64,000 bases of DNA from Hepsetus odoe (taxonomy: Eukaryota > Chordata > Actinopteri > Characiformes > Hepsetidae), in assembly GCA_017165825.1 (NCBI GenBank), contig CM029383.1, positions 5,384,998 to 5,448,997 on the forward strand, in the 5' to 3' direction. Both the position numbers and the translations under genes were made by a program. Below are positions 44,301-56,111 of this stretch, piece after piece (the stretch's first letter is position 1; each line of letters begins with the position of its first letter). The notes beneath the pieces are model-generated. The model saw nothing but the letters and a program-made list of their open reading frames with translations. It did not search any database and had not been told where the DNA came from.

Positions 44301-47300
44301 TTTACTGTGATCTTCACATTAATGATCCTTTTACCATACTGTGTCTTAAACTAAGGGAATGGAAGAGTAGAGCAGAATTAGTAAAGTGAAAGAATACAAA
44401 GATTAACACTTATTCTTTATGATTTTAATTAACACTTTGTGTCTGCTGGTACAAAAAGGAGCAAAGAGCCTTTCCTTTAGGAAATTATAATTGCCTGTAA
44501 CAGCGGTTAAAAATGAAGCCTTTTAAACAAATTGGGAACATATATATGGGTACATCTCCATAGCCATGAATGAGACAATGTTCTCTATTAATGTTTGTAA
44601 AGTACATTCTCTCAGATCCAGCTGGCGCTGATATTTCCCTGGGGAGAGTGTCCGGACCACAGTGTCTGTCCCCAATGTCAGTGTCTTCCATGGCTTTGTG
44701 TGGCCCCAGCAGTCCCCATTTCTTGGTTTCCGTACCCACCCCCTATAACATCCAGCCATGGCACTGCTGCTGCCCTGCCAAAGCTCTGCCCGTGCAATCC
44801 AAAGCACAGCTGTGTCCTGTTAAAGTCACAACCCAGACCATCAAATTGCTAGACGGTCCTTATACCTTCTCAATCAACAGCTGAACCTAACCATTTTGGT
44901 ATGAAAAATGATACTTTGTCATTGGAGTTTTATAAATGACTGTATGCCTAAAAAGCCTTCCCCTCAAGCAGTGGGTATCCAAGGGTGATAATGTATTCTC
45001 TGGCAAGCTCTTTGTGTGGCCTCTGAAAGCATTCCCTCATTAAATCTGATGAGAAACTGGTTTCCTGCACAACAGGGAACTAAAGTACAAAGAAAAACTG
45101 TTTTTTGGAGAATAATATAGAGCCACTTCCCCCAAGCACTGCTCCCTGACCAGAGTTTAGTGTTGTTAGATAACGAAGTCTTATAATATTATTCATGGCA
45201 TAAAGTCTTAGAAGACGGCAGAACACTCTTGAGAGAAGGTCCAAGGAAACCTCTGTTACAAAACCCAGTATACATACCTGCTGTGTGCAAGCTTGAACCA
45301 GGTTGGGAGGAAACATGTTTCTAAGAAAATCACAAATACTGTATCAGCCATAAATGTCAGATCATAGCCAAAGACATCACCAACATCCTCTACTTCATGC
45401 AGTACCTGATCAAGTCCAGGAAGGCATCAGCTGGACTAACTTGCTCAATCTTCTGCTGCTGGGTAAACTCATCTTTGGAGCCTTTGCCTGGATGGATGAT
45501 GAGGACCATAATGATTCCGATGAACACAGCGATGAACGTTGTGGTCATGTAATAAATCACAGCTCGCATTCCCATCTTCCCTGATGCACGACTGTCAAGT
45601 GCTGCCATGCCTAGAGAAGAAAAAAAGTGTCCATCAACTGTCTGATGGCGGAGTGGTGGAACATTTTGAAAGATTTTACTTATTGACTTGTGATACAAAC
45701 TTATACTATTCAGAAACGCGGGTCACCAAGGGTTCTTTGAGGGAAAGAACCATGTTAAAAATAAAACTGGGCAAGAACTTTACAAAATGTAAAGCTTTCA
45801 AGAACACTTTACATTATTTTGAGCTTCTATCAACTTAAAAAGATTATTCACACACACATCCCTTGATTCATCTTTTAAGAATCATCCACCTATTGGTACT
45901 TAAAGGAACAAGTAGTAGTTCTTTAAAAGTGCTTTGTAGAGAATTTATTGTCCCAGAAAGTATTTGGTTCCCTTTCCGGTTCCCCAAACCTCCATGTAAT
46001 AGAATATAATGTTCTTGAAAAAGTCCTTCAAGTGATAAAGGAGCTTTGTTTGCTGCATGAAGATTCCTTAAGCCTTAATATATACTTTGAAAATGTGGCT
46101 CTTTAAATAGTCAGAAATGAAACTTTTTCTTGTGACACTAGTGGTTCGATGCGCAGCTATAAGTGAAAGTGAAAGTGACTATTATTGCCATCGTGAAACA
46201 CGGCACAGCACACAGAAACACAATAAAATTCAACCTCTGATTTTTACTCATACACACACGTGCAGCTATTGTAAGCATCCAGGGAGCAGTGATACCTTGC
46301 TCAAGGGTACCTCAGGGCAACCTACTGGTTTGGGATAAGGTTCATAAGGTTTAGGATAAAGCCATTTGGCTTGTCCATAGATGGAGGAGTGTTTCACCCA
46401 GAGAACCCAGCTGTATGAGAGTCAATTAAGACATCAACCAAACAAAACAACACTGCAAAAGAAGTGTAGTAAGTATTACCATGCCTTAGCTGCTGTCACA
46501 TGTGTGTCGAACAAGATCACGGACTTGAAAACAAGTTCTATGGGATTCAGCAAGGGGGGCCCTAAGAAGAAAAACCATCGTAATAAAGATCTTGAGCTGC
46601 TAAAAGCCCAAGACATATTTAGCTCACCATCCTCAGAAGTAAAGGCTGCTATGTTGTGTTATCCACATTCACGGGCGCAAAAGAGAAAGCAGCCATTGTG
46701 CAAAAGAGATGTATGTGCTCCTTTAATCCTGTTGGAGCAGTTCCTTTAGAGAACCTTCCCTTTTAGCTCACTTTTTTATCTTACAATCCCTCTCAGCCAC
46801 ACCCCTCTCTCTCACAGCTCTTCCTCAGGCCTCCCCTCATCCTCATTAACCTTCCCTCTCTTTAACTCTCTCCTTCTCTCTCTGTGACTGTGCTGGGAAA
46901 CTTGTCCACCTGCCCAAAGCCCAGCGGCCATGCAGTTCTCTGTGCATCTCCACAGCAACACCAAACACTAAGTTAGCCCCTCCAATTGAGTGCTCTTACA
47001 TCTCACCCTCCAGGCCCTCTTCTGTCCTCAGAATAATAAAGGTATTTGGGGATGGTCCAGTCACAGTGAGGTGATGCTCTAAGCTTATGCTTCCGTGCCA
47101 AATGAACAACATTCTTGAAGGTATTTGTAAGATACTACCGGATGACCAACTGGAGAAGCAACTTGCAGGTACTGGCAACGGTACATGGTTTGGTTTGGGA
47201 TGGCAGCGAGAAATTTGGTGGGCTATATAAGTCTAACTCCAATTCATTAACCATGACAGAATATCTGTGACCACTTTTATATCAGTAGGAACAGCTAGCG

Positions 47301-50072
47301 GGTAGCCCTAACCAAACCCTTTAGATTTATAGTGCATGGTTTTGGGTTGCCACATGACAATATGGCTTTGAAGGGAGAGGTGGAGGGCACTTTCTGTCCT
47401 TTATATGGGTGAAACGAAGCACGAGGAAGGAGAAGAGGGGGACCAGTCAGGAACTACACGCCACTGATTTGTTGCGAGCCCCGACATGACAGCGGGCGGC
47501 TTCTCTCCACAACCTCTGCTTCATTCTTCCCCTCCACTTTTAATAGTGGCAGCACAATGAAGTCACTGTCTATGTGCCAGAAAAGCAAGGACCCAAAAAA
47601 GACACTGGGGGAAAAAAGCAGTAAATTTCACACGGGTCGAACATGTACTACCTGCGTCCTCTGCTTTAACTCAATTATCTAATAGCTAAAGGCTTAGCCT
47701 CTGTAACGAGGCTTACATTTTTACCTATGGAGCCTGTGTGGTGTGCAAAAGATTCTTTACATATTTTGTTCATTTTGTTCATTTAAGGGCAATGAGGATT
47801 CTACTGAGTCAATTGCAGTGGTGTAATTTCTTCACAAAATGAATTGCAAAATGGAAATGCAAAACCAGCTACAGCCTGAACATGTTTAATATGATTTCCC
47901 ATTTCATCCAAGCTTCCTTAAAGGCTACATAGCTTATGTTTTGTAATTTGTTTATGTCCCCTAAACTTTTCATCGATTTTCATACCAAAAAGGGCCACAG
48001 TTCAGCTTTCAGCTTATCTTTATTACTTAAAATGAAACATAATGGTTTTGTTGCCCTGCAGCCCTAGTCAGCATGAGCAGATGAGCAGATATAATGAATG
48101 AATCAATAAATGAATGAATGTTTTGGTTTTGGTGCTTTTAAGCCATCTTTTGATTGGCTGCCCATCAAAAGAACTCAAACAATTCTTGAAACAAAGGTGT
48201 TAATGGGTGGGGCTAAATAGCTGTAGCCTAAAAAGGTGGGTATATGCAAATGAGCTGGTTTTCATGACAGCAATGATTTAAAAATGGGGCCTTTTGCAGA
48301 TTTTTTTCTGTATGCAGAACAAATGGGTCAGGGAGTGCACAGTAAGTTTGGAAAGTAATGTTAATGTACTATGTAAAACAGTTTTATTGCAAAAAATAGG
48401 CTTTTCCATGACCAGCGCCCTTTAAGTCCAAAAAATTACTGACTTTGCTTGGATGGTGGGTCCTTCTGTGGCAAAAGACCAAACCCTACCTGTGATCAGA
48501 CTGGACACCAGCAAGGGCAGGACCAGCATCTGCAGCATGCGCATCAGCAGCTCTCCAGGGAAGGAAAAGTATTTCACCTCTCTGTAGGACATCCGGTATG
48601 GCCGCAGTGCAAATCCCAGCATGATGCCTATCAAAAACATAGAGTTACAAACCCTTACAACTCACACATGTGGAATTTTTGTCACTAATTTGATTTGATG
48701 TTTAAATGACATGTTTGCATATTAGTTTTGCACCAGCTGATGATATGCTTAATTGAATTTCTGTTTGGTGCAGATTTAGGCCTCTTGTGATAGCAGTTGT
48801 TTGCCTCTAGTGGCTCAGTCAGCCCCTACAGATCACAAAATGCATGAGCCCTTTTTGCACAACTCAGAGCAGCCTCAGCCTAATACATTAAAGCTCCATG
48901 CTCTATGTTCATAAAACTCTTGTGCACTAAACTATCGTTCCTAGTCATTGAATGTAGCCCTTAACTCCTAAATCTTGAACTGACTTTCTTAATGACTAAA
49001 CACAGCTAACAGACTAAAGTGCTCCTCCATGAAAATATTTTTTTAAAAATCGCAGACATCAATAGTAGAAATTAGCATCACTGCTGTGGGGAAATTCTGT
49101 GGCTGAAATCTGCTGAAGAGGTGAAGGTATCTGCATCAAATGCTGCTTTATCATGAAAATATTACAAAATTAAGACTTCTTGTCTTTCTTCTGGGGCAGT
49201 GGTGGCCTAGTGGTTAGGGCGTTGGCCAGAGGATCGGGGGTTCAAACCCCTTCCCAATGGGTTGCCCTGAGGTACCCTTGAGCAAGGTGCCGTCCCGGTC
49301 CCGCTTCTCCCTGCAATGGGCTGGCGACCTGTCCAGGGTGCGTCCCCCGTGCTCGCCCTGTGTGCGCTGGGTTGGACACCAGCACTCCCCCGCGACCCCG
49401 TTTGGGACAAGCGGCAGAAAATGGATGGATGGATGGATGGATGGATGGATGGATGGATGTCTTTCTTCTGCAATTCACTGTTCTTTGGGAACAACAGCAA
49501 AACTATACTTCTTGGTCTATTAAACATATTATTGCAGTTATTAGGCTTATTAATAATTATTAAGGATTTATAAAGGCTTTGCTGAAAAATTCTGCATGCT
49601 CTTTTTTTTATTATTGCTGTTTTGTAAAAGCTGTGCTTTACAGCGATGTCACCTCCAATAACCGCATATTCTCCAGTGATTAATTGCTTTATTTAATAAC
49701 TTTGGTTAAATAATGTATTGTTTATATTTGATTTGTTTTAGAAATGGAATACTATGACCATACAGTATTATGTTGTTCAGTTGTAAAGCAGTTACTGAAT
49801 AAATCGTAATGGTTCCTAGACAAAAATCCATCAGAGATGAACAATTAGTTTAATAAATAGATAGCAAGCTGAGAGTTAAGGGTCCACTTACCAATAACGA
49901 CTGCCCCAACTGTGAACAACACAAATGCATTCTTCCTGAGGAAGGTTTTCACATCATCCTTGGTGATGTCTTCCACTTTTTTCTTGGCCTTCAAAGAGCG
50001 CAGGTGGATCCCCTCGCGAATCCGCTGCACACGGCTGCGCGAGCGTGGGTTCTCCCCGCTGCTTTTGGTCAT
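41345..50072 (-). CDS. slc1a3: Excitatory amino acid transporter 1 (EAAT1/GLAST), complete coding region
   Basis: A sodium/potassium-coupled glutamate/aspartate transporter of the plasma membrane, mainly glial in vertebrates. Coding exons are 49892-50072, 48490-48627, 45406-45610, 45278-45320, 44079-44350, 43335-43568, 43050-43244, 42238-42372 and 41345-41555. All phases agree, giving 537 codons plus stop (human: 542). The start at 50072-50070 opens MTKSSGENP, similar to human EAAT1, and no earlier ATG lies in that frame of the exon. Family hallmarks: LRPYRMSYREVKYFSFPGEL near TM2, the re-entrant loop SSSSATLP, the NMDGT motif (TM7), GAAGIPQAGLVT in the second hairpin and DRLRTTTNVLGD in TM8. 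The tail DSETKM is as in mammalian EAAT1 and separates it from other SLC1 members. The extracellular loop has NLT and NAT glycosylation sequons. The paralogue letter (a or b) is not determined. Confidence 0.97.
45715..46110. repeat. Possible non-autonomous DNA element
   Basis: Contains phrases such as caccaagggttctttgaggg and gaaagaaccatgttaaa that recur in small fish DNA elements built around gggttctttg/caaagaaccc inverted motifs. I could not find two clean terminal repeats, so the limits and class are uncertain. Confidence 0.3.
46161..46340 (-). repeat. tRNA-derived SINE, family A (head missing)
   Basis: Minus-strand copy with the tail aagtgaaagtgaaagtgact at the low end and the body phrases ccagggagcagtgatacctt and gctcaagggtacctcagggc. 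The tRNA-like head is absent, as in 5'-truncated SINEs. Confidence 0.65.
48060..48425. repeat. Interspersed repeat ending close to an slc1a3 exon
   Basis: Carries (AATG)n at 48094-48120, a gggtggggctaaatagctgt phrase, then tttgcagatttttttctgta and tgtatgcagaacaaatgggtc, and ends aggcttttccatgaccagcg. I recognise these words as part of a dispersed fish repeat, probably a non-autonomous DNA element. It stops about 65 bp from the donor side of exon 48490-48627. Confidence 0.4.
49181..49470 (+). repeat. Mosaic SINE with perfect 13-bp target-site duplication and ATGG tail
   Basis: The element 49194-49457 is flanked on both sides by tgtctttcttctg (49181-49193 and 49458-49470). It starts gggcagtggtggcctagtgg (A box) with gggttcaaacccc (B box) and the family A body (ggttgccctgaggtaccctt). 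It then switches to a different tail (ggctggcgacctgtccaggg ... ggacaagcggcagaaaatgg) and ends in about nine ATGG units. The clean duplication shows a fairly recent retrotransposition into the slc1a3 intron, in antisense to the gene. Confidence 0.88.
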
Positions 50073-50174
50073 GGCTGTTTTCTTGGAGACTCTGGAGCTG
50101 CCTCTTGTCTCCTCTCTATGGATCAATGGAGCCAGGCCACACAAGGGGACCCCAGAAGCTTCCTGTACTGAGAT

Positions 50175-51625
50175 CTGAAATGTGGACGTGATGATAGGTC
50201 ATGTTTCAAACAGGTGAAAAGTATGGAAACAAGTAATGAGAATATATAAACGGCAAATAAATGGTTCCTTTCAGAGCAATGTGACAAAACACCCAAATGG
50301 TTATTTTCAATACATTTTTAGGATTTACATTTCAGCTAAGTTACTGTAGAAAATTAATTAACGAATCATTAAAATGAATGTCATGTGGTTGCAAACACTG
50401 TGAGCAGTGAGCAGTCAATTTTACCTCTGCATTTCATACACACCAATGGAATAAACACACACCAGGAGCAGTGGGCTGCAATACTGGGGGCAGATATGGG
50501 GTTTACCCACCTCCAATGCCAACATTTTTCCTGCCAGTCAAAGGGACTGGACCTATTCTTAACAATAAGAAATAAATGTAAATGCTTACTCCAGGGTAAA
50601 TGCTAAAGTTAAGATGCATCCCTGCAAATACAATTCTTCTGGTCACAACTTATGGTCCAGATATCAATGAATCACTATGAAAAAATCAGTGAGTACTTCT
50701 TTACATGTGGCCTTAAACAAAATAATGCATAATGCCTGCTTGACCATGCACAGCAGTTCAAACACACCACATGATCAACAGTGAAAAGAATATTAAACCA
50801 TTATTTTGACGTAAGCAGTCACGCAAAACTTTGGTCCTCATTAGAGCTTGTTCAACCTGACAACCTTCTGACCCTCAGGTGTGCATGCAGTGTTGTCATC
50901 AGCTGTGGAAAACAATTAGTTGCTCCCACTATGCATATTCAGACCTCACTCAGGGGCCGGATTGCCTGAGGGCAGAAACACCTTCTCAGGACCGAAACAA
51001 AGTGATCCATATCCATATCCACACCTACCACTCAGACACCAACATACACACCTACTGTTTTTCCACTGTGGTGATAAATCGCATGCAGTAAAGTAATGTA
51101 TGTTCTGCAGATTCAGCAAACTCCATATCCAACTTTAGATTGTAGATAATCATATATTTATTTTCACTTTTTATGACTTCCGCTGTTGTTTTTCTTCTTT
51201 CACTTGCCTTGTTGAATGAGATATTTGAGTGAGAGAAAAGAATAGTTCACTACCTCCCCATATATACAATGCATGTGATAAAAAATGACACTGAACCGTT
51301 TTTCCTATCAGCACTACTGCCAATCATCTGACTCCTTTTCAGCATGGAAGAGAATGTGTTATTTCTGGACCTGATTGCATTCATTTCACATGGGTTCCTG
51401 CTGCCCACAAGCAAAGCACGACTAATTAAACACCTACCAATTAATTTCTTGTGCCGCTTTTTCTAACAGCAGGATATAGTTGTTCTTTTGTAACACCTTT
51501 GCAGCAAAGTTGTCATGCAAAAGTTTCTCAAAATGAAAAACCTTCATAACTACACCATGCTTCCCTCTAGCAGCGGGATTAAAAGCAAACTTAACCAGAG
51601 TTCTAAGAAACGAAAGGCCACTTAC
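50175..51625 (-). other. slc1a3 5' intron
   Basis: Between the acceptor before the ATG exon (AG at 50175-50176) and a donor GTAAG at 51621-51625. No repeat or exon-like sequence was recognised in it. Confidence 0.45.
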
Positions 51626-51830
51626 CCTTCCCCTCACACTTTGCTGATGTTTGAACACTGAGCTTATCTGCAGTGGAACAGCAGCAGAACTTGGCTTGGC
51701 TGTGCTGCTGGTGGAGTGTGCTGAGCAGTGATGGTGATGCTGTCTTCAGGAGCCCTGTAAGGGGAGGAGATTCCAGACTGAGGGTGGGTGTAAAGGGGCG
51801 ATATAGTAAACAGTAAAGAAGTAGGAGGAG
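51626..51830 (-). promoter_or_regulatory. Probable slc1a3 non-coding exon 1 and promoter
   Basis: A GC-richer stretch begins directly at a good minus-strand donor (AAGG then GTAAGTGG). Upstream on the minus strand there is a ctatat element near 51810-51820 that could serve as a TATA-like box. The exon would be wholly 5' UTR. Position and splice signal support this, but no transcript evidence is available. Confidence 0.4.
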
Positions 51831-52947
51831 AACTTACCCTTTTTTGTCATGTTGGTCTGGATGTGAGCCAACAATGAAACTGAATTTTAACAAAGTCCAT
51901 AAAAGCAGACCAGTTCCTGACTTGATGTATGAATTTTTTTTAAGTAAAAATGAGACCCCATTAATATATATGAATTGAAGTGTCAAAGGGGTTTTCCCTT
52001 TAAAAAAAAATCCTTTCTAGATTCATGCCTAATTAATTTTTATAGATACAATATAGTGTGAATAAATGTGTATTTGTGTAATTGTAAAATGTGTAATTGT
52101 TCTATATATTTTTTAATTAGTTTAAGTTCCTTTGCACAGTTTTAGGAACAATTCAGGGATACATTTCCCTTTATGTTGTTCTTGTTTTACTGAGTATGTG
52201 ATAAACAAACAGTTTTAATTTAGAAGCTCGAGAGGATGTGAGATGATACAGCTCTTTTCAGAGAATGAAAGCTATGTTTCGGACCGACCTGCATTGCACG
52301 GAGGTTGAAGATGTGGGCAGGAGTAATCTGAGCTTTGATAGTTGAGAGTTTAACGCCAAACACAAACATTTTCTCAAGCATGGAATGCCACTGTCACCCC
52401 CCCTCCCCTCATGCTGGGGCTTGGCTTGGCCAACCAGCTTGAAGTACTTCAGATAAGGCTTCTTGATGGAGCCTCGAAAAGTGGGAGAAAAGCAGGGCCA
52501 CTACATAACCTCTCCCACACACTGAACAAATGGCACTTTCATCAGGACTGTCAAAGTGGCCTGGAGAGCTTTGGGTTTGGGTTTTATCCAGATTGTCAAC
52601 CATCTTTTAAAAGACCCCTGCATCTTTTCACTAGCATAACTTGGCTTAGCTTTATTAATATGCATAATTAATGATGTCAAGTCATCATTCAGACAGTTGC
52701 AATGCAAATTATAATACAGGCCAAATATAATATAATACATTATAATACAGGCCAAAAACGTTTTTCATGTTAATCAACGTCTATTTGCACAAAAGACATT
52801 CTATTCCTGTGCAGTTCGTCACCCACTCTGCTCCTTGGCATCTTCCTTCCTGCCATCTTTAGCTCCAATCCTAATTGACCCCACTTGATCCATTTAACTA
52901 TTGCTTTCACAGGAGTCCTTGATTGATGAACTGTGTAAATTTAAATA

Positions 52948-53700
52948 AATCTTCTTCTTCCAGCTGCTCCTGGGTCGCCACAGTGGATTGACTGTCTCTA
53001 TTTCTCCCTGTCCTCTGCATCTTCCTCCTCCATAGAAACTGTCTGTATGTCCTCTCTCACAATTATAAACCTCCTCTTTGCCCTTCCTTTTTTCCTCTTT
53101 CCCGGCAGCTCCATCATCAACATGCTTCTCCGAATACAATCCTTGTCTGTTCTCTGGAAATGTCCAAACCAGGGCAACCTTGCTTCTCTGACTTTGTCTC
53201 CAAAACATCTAACCTGAGCTGTCCCTCTAAAATACTAATTTCTAATCCTGTCCATCCTTGTCACTCCCAACTTAAATCTCAGCTTCTTTAACTCTGACAC
53301 CTCCAGCTCCACCTCCTGTCTTTTTTGTCAGCGCCACTGCCTCCAACCTGCATAGCATAGCTGGTCTCACTACCGTCCTGTAAACCTTTCCTTTCACTCT
53401 TGATGGTACCCGTCTGTCACAGATCACTCCAGCCACTCTTCTCCACCCTGCCTCCACCCTCTTCTTCACCTCTCTTCCACACTTGCCGTTACTCTGTACT
53501 CAAAATTCCTCCACTTTTGTTACCTCTACTCCTTGCATACTTACCACTCCAGCGTCCTCCCTTTTGTTCATGCTCATGTAGTCTGTCTTTGTCCTGCTCA
53601 CTTTCATTCCTCTCCTTTTCAGAGCACATCTCCATCTCTCCAGGTTCTCCTCAAGGTGCTCCCTACTCTCGCTACAGATCACAATATCATCAGCAATCTG
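52948..53700 (-). mobile_element. RTE-like LINE, 3' part of the reverse transcriptase frame (decayed)
   Basis: Read on the minus strand, the piece at 53700 opens IADDIVICSESREHLEENLE (the ADD of the reverse transcriptase active site), continues ERWRCALKRRGMKVSRTKT-like, then VKKRVEAGWRR...VICDRRVPSRVKGKVYRTVV, and later a frame-shifted stretch equivalent to the end of the protein. The 3' end (low coordinate) reads gtggcgacccaggagcagct then gaagaagaag, the tail of fish RTE-type LINEs. The element is 5'-truncated just before the ADD and has several frameshifts, so it is inactive. Confidence 0.8.
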
Positions 53701-55039
53701 TGTATATATATTTAATATGTCATATAATCCTATAATATATAATATTATATGTGCACCCAATTAATGCTGCCTAACTGACAGTTACTGCAACACATTACTT
53801 TAAATTCTTGTAATACTGTATGTTCCACTATAATGTCACAGGAAAAACGTATTACAATACTTTATTTTGCACTATATTCTCCATGACTGCTAATAATTTC
53901 TGAATAAAAATATGTCATTTTAATTCATTTTTGTTTAATCATATTGGGATATTCACTTGTAGTTTACTTGAGCTCCTAAATTGCCTCTTAGGTGTGGCTT
54001 GTATGGGTGTGTTTGGATCCTTATAATGGATGGAAAATCTTTCCATGGAGTTCTTCCACCTTTTGTACCATAAGTGCTGGTATACTGAGCATAGATCACT
54101 CATTATGTTTAAATGGAATGATGATCACAAGATTAAATAGCATTCTGTTCTGGTTTTTTCTCCGCCTTTTTACATAGCACCCCTTAAACAACCTTGGACA
54201 GGATAAGCAGTTAATGAATGGGCGATTCGAATAGATGAATGAAACTCATCCAGTGGATGAACTGCGAAGATTCTGGAAGGTTCAAATATAACTCTATAAA
54301 ATGTCACAAAAAATGTAGGCATGTCACTTAATTTGTGTGTTTGGATCTGCTTTTCCCTTAGTGGCAAGCTAGTAATTGAGCTCTTGTTTCACCGTTAAGT
54401 CATTTATAGCAGGGCATATGCTATACAGTATGCGTAAAACATCCGGGGATGTGGTGCATTTGCTTGATGGGTAATGTTAAGAAAAGAATGCACTGCTGTG
54501 GGTTACATACACAGGTGTCATGACATCTTTTCACTTGCAGATGAGCCTGGAGTTCTTGAGAATGCACTTTTTTTGATGTTGTCCTTTTTCGGTCTAATCA
54601 AAAGTGGGATGCGGAATTGAAGGGAATGCTGGAATGTCCCCGGTTTTGTCTCTCCTGACTCACAGCATCATAAACAAAGCCTGCCTTGCATCTGTAATGT
54701 GGGGCATACAATTCCAGTTCTCGCTCTTTCTCTTTCCCTCCTGCTTCCTCTTCTCAGCAGACAGAGGAGCTCTGGGAAACATAAAGGGCTTTCAGTTTCT
54801 CTCCCTCTTTACATTTTGGGGGAGATCTTTTGCGATAGACAAACAGTGTCTGTCAGCCTGAGAAGATGAGGGAGAGGTTACTGAGACTGAGAGAGTGTGT
54901 GTTACTCAGAACTGGGTATTGTCATGGACCATGGTATTTATGACAATGAAAGGATCAGCACAGGAAGCAGTAGACGTCCCATTAGGGCATCAAAACTGCA
55001 GTGCTATGGTTTACCTTTAGCGTTGATGGTTTTTGTGGA

Positions 55040-55275
55040 CGTCACAAAGCAAGAAGGTTCTGGGTTTGATTCCTAGGTGGATCCTTTCTGTTTGGAGTTT
55101 GACTCCTTGTGTCTGAGTAGGTTTCCTCTGGGAGCTAGGTGTGAGTGTGTCCTGCAATGGACTGGTGTCCTGTCCAGGGTTTCTCTGCTTTGTGCCCTGT
55201 ATAGGCTATAGCACCTCCCAAAAACCTACTTGGAATAAGCGGTTGAAATTTGAATGAATGAATGAATGAAAGGTA
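55040..55275 (+). repeat. tRNA-derived SINE, family B (with AATG tail)
   Basis: Head remnant gaaggttctgggtttgattc, middle ctttctgtttggagtttgac, then actggtgtcctgtccagggt and a tail ggaataagcggttgaaattt followed by (GAAT)n. The first tRNA-like part is lost. Confidence 0.65.
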
Positions 55276-55369
55276 ACCACAATTATGACAACTGTACCTC
55301 TATTTTCTCTGTTCTCTTCTGAGTAACACTTTCTTAGCAAGTAAAAAACACCCAAACAAGGTCATAGTC

Positions 55370-55604
55370 TTAGATTAGTTGGCTCCACTGGAGGCCTTGG
55401 AGCTCCTGGGGATAGATAAAAAGGCACACTCTGAACTGTGCAAAGTAGAGAGAGGATTCAACACAGAGAGAGAAACACTGACCGGTCTCTTGAACAACCT
55501 GTAAGAACTTAGTTACTCTTCTGTTAATAAACTTGGCTAGCTTCAAAACCTCTTCGCCTCATTACTGACTCTTCGAACCTTGGTTATCGATTGGAGAATC
55601 CAAC
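55370..55604 (+). mobile_element. Possible solo LTR fragment
   Basis: Has a TATA-like gataaaaagg, a poly(A) signal (ttaataaac) about 95 bp downstream, a short region after it and an end at ...gagaatccaaca. This order (promoter, poly(A) signal, terminal CA) is the layout of a long terminal repeat. I found no matching 5' start or second copy in the window, so the call is tentative. Confidence 0.3.
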
Positions 55605-56111
55605 ACTTTGAACATTAACAAATGTTTCTTAATTGTACTTAATTTGAAATGTCTGGACAGCATCCATGTTTGCAAAAAAACAGCATCAGCTTTACGCCAC
55701 TGATGGCAAAAGTTAAGGTAATGAGAATCTTCTGCTACAGTTCACTGCTACTGCAGTTCACCACTGCTCCACTGAAAATATGAAACATCAGACTGGGCCT
55801 ATTCACCCTCATAATGTAAACGCAGGTCCAATGTCAGACTCCAGCCCTTATAGGCCACAAAATTACTGACTTCTCAGTTCTCATTAGCACCTAATCCAGC
55901 TCATAAGCTCATAAGCAAGATATTCATTTACTGAATTCAAAGAGTTCGAAGAGAAAACATTAATCTCCAGAGCTGTGATCTGGAAGGGTTCCAGTTTGAC
56001 ACCCATGGTCAAATGAGTTCTCCAAAAACATTTTCATTCATCATAATTTCAGTGAAACTGTATGTTGCCTAAGGCAATATTTGTACATTTATACTCCCTG
56101 GCAATCTATAG

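Larger units (their letters stand above)
45321..48489 (-). other. slc1a3 introns 2 and 3 and contents
   Basis: Intron 45611-48489 (2.9 kb) holds a possible MITE (45715-46110), a SINE (46161-46340) and a repeat (48060-48425). The part 46390-48050 shows no recognisable exon or element. Exon 45406-45610 lies within the listed span. Confidence 0.5.

Noticed and set aside
49194..49260. Possible tRNA gene (A and B boxes)
   Set aside because: The tRNA-like head continues into a SINE body with ATGG tail and target-site duplication; the same holds for the other tRNA-like heads in the window.
41345..50072. Assignment to slc1a2 (EAAT2) or another SLC1 member
   Set aside because: The N terminus (MTKS), the RPYRMSYREVKYFSFPGEL segment and the ending DSETKM fit slc1a3 rather than other SLC1 genes.
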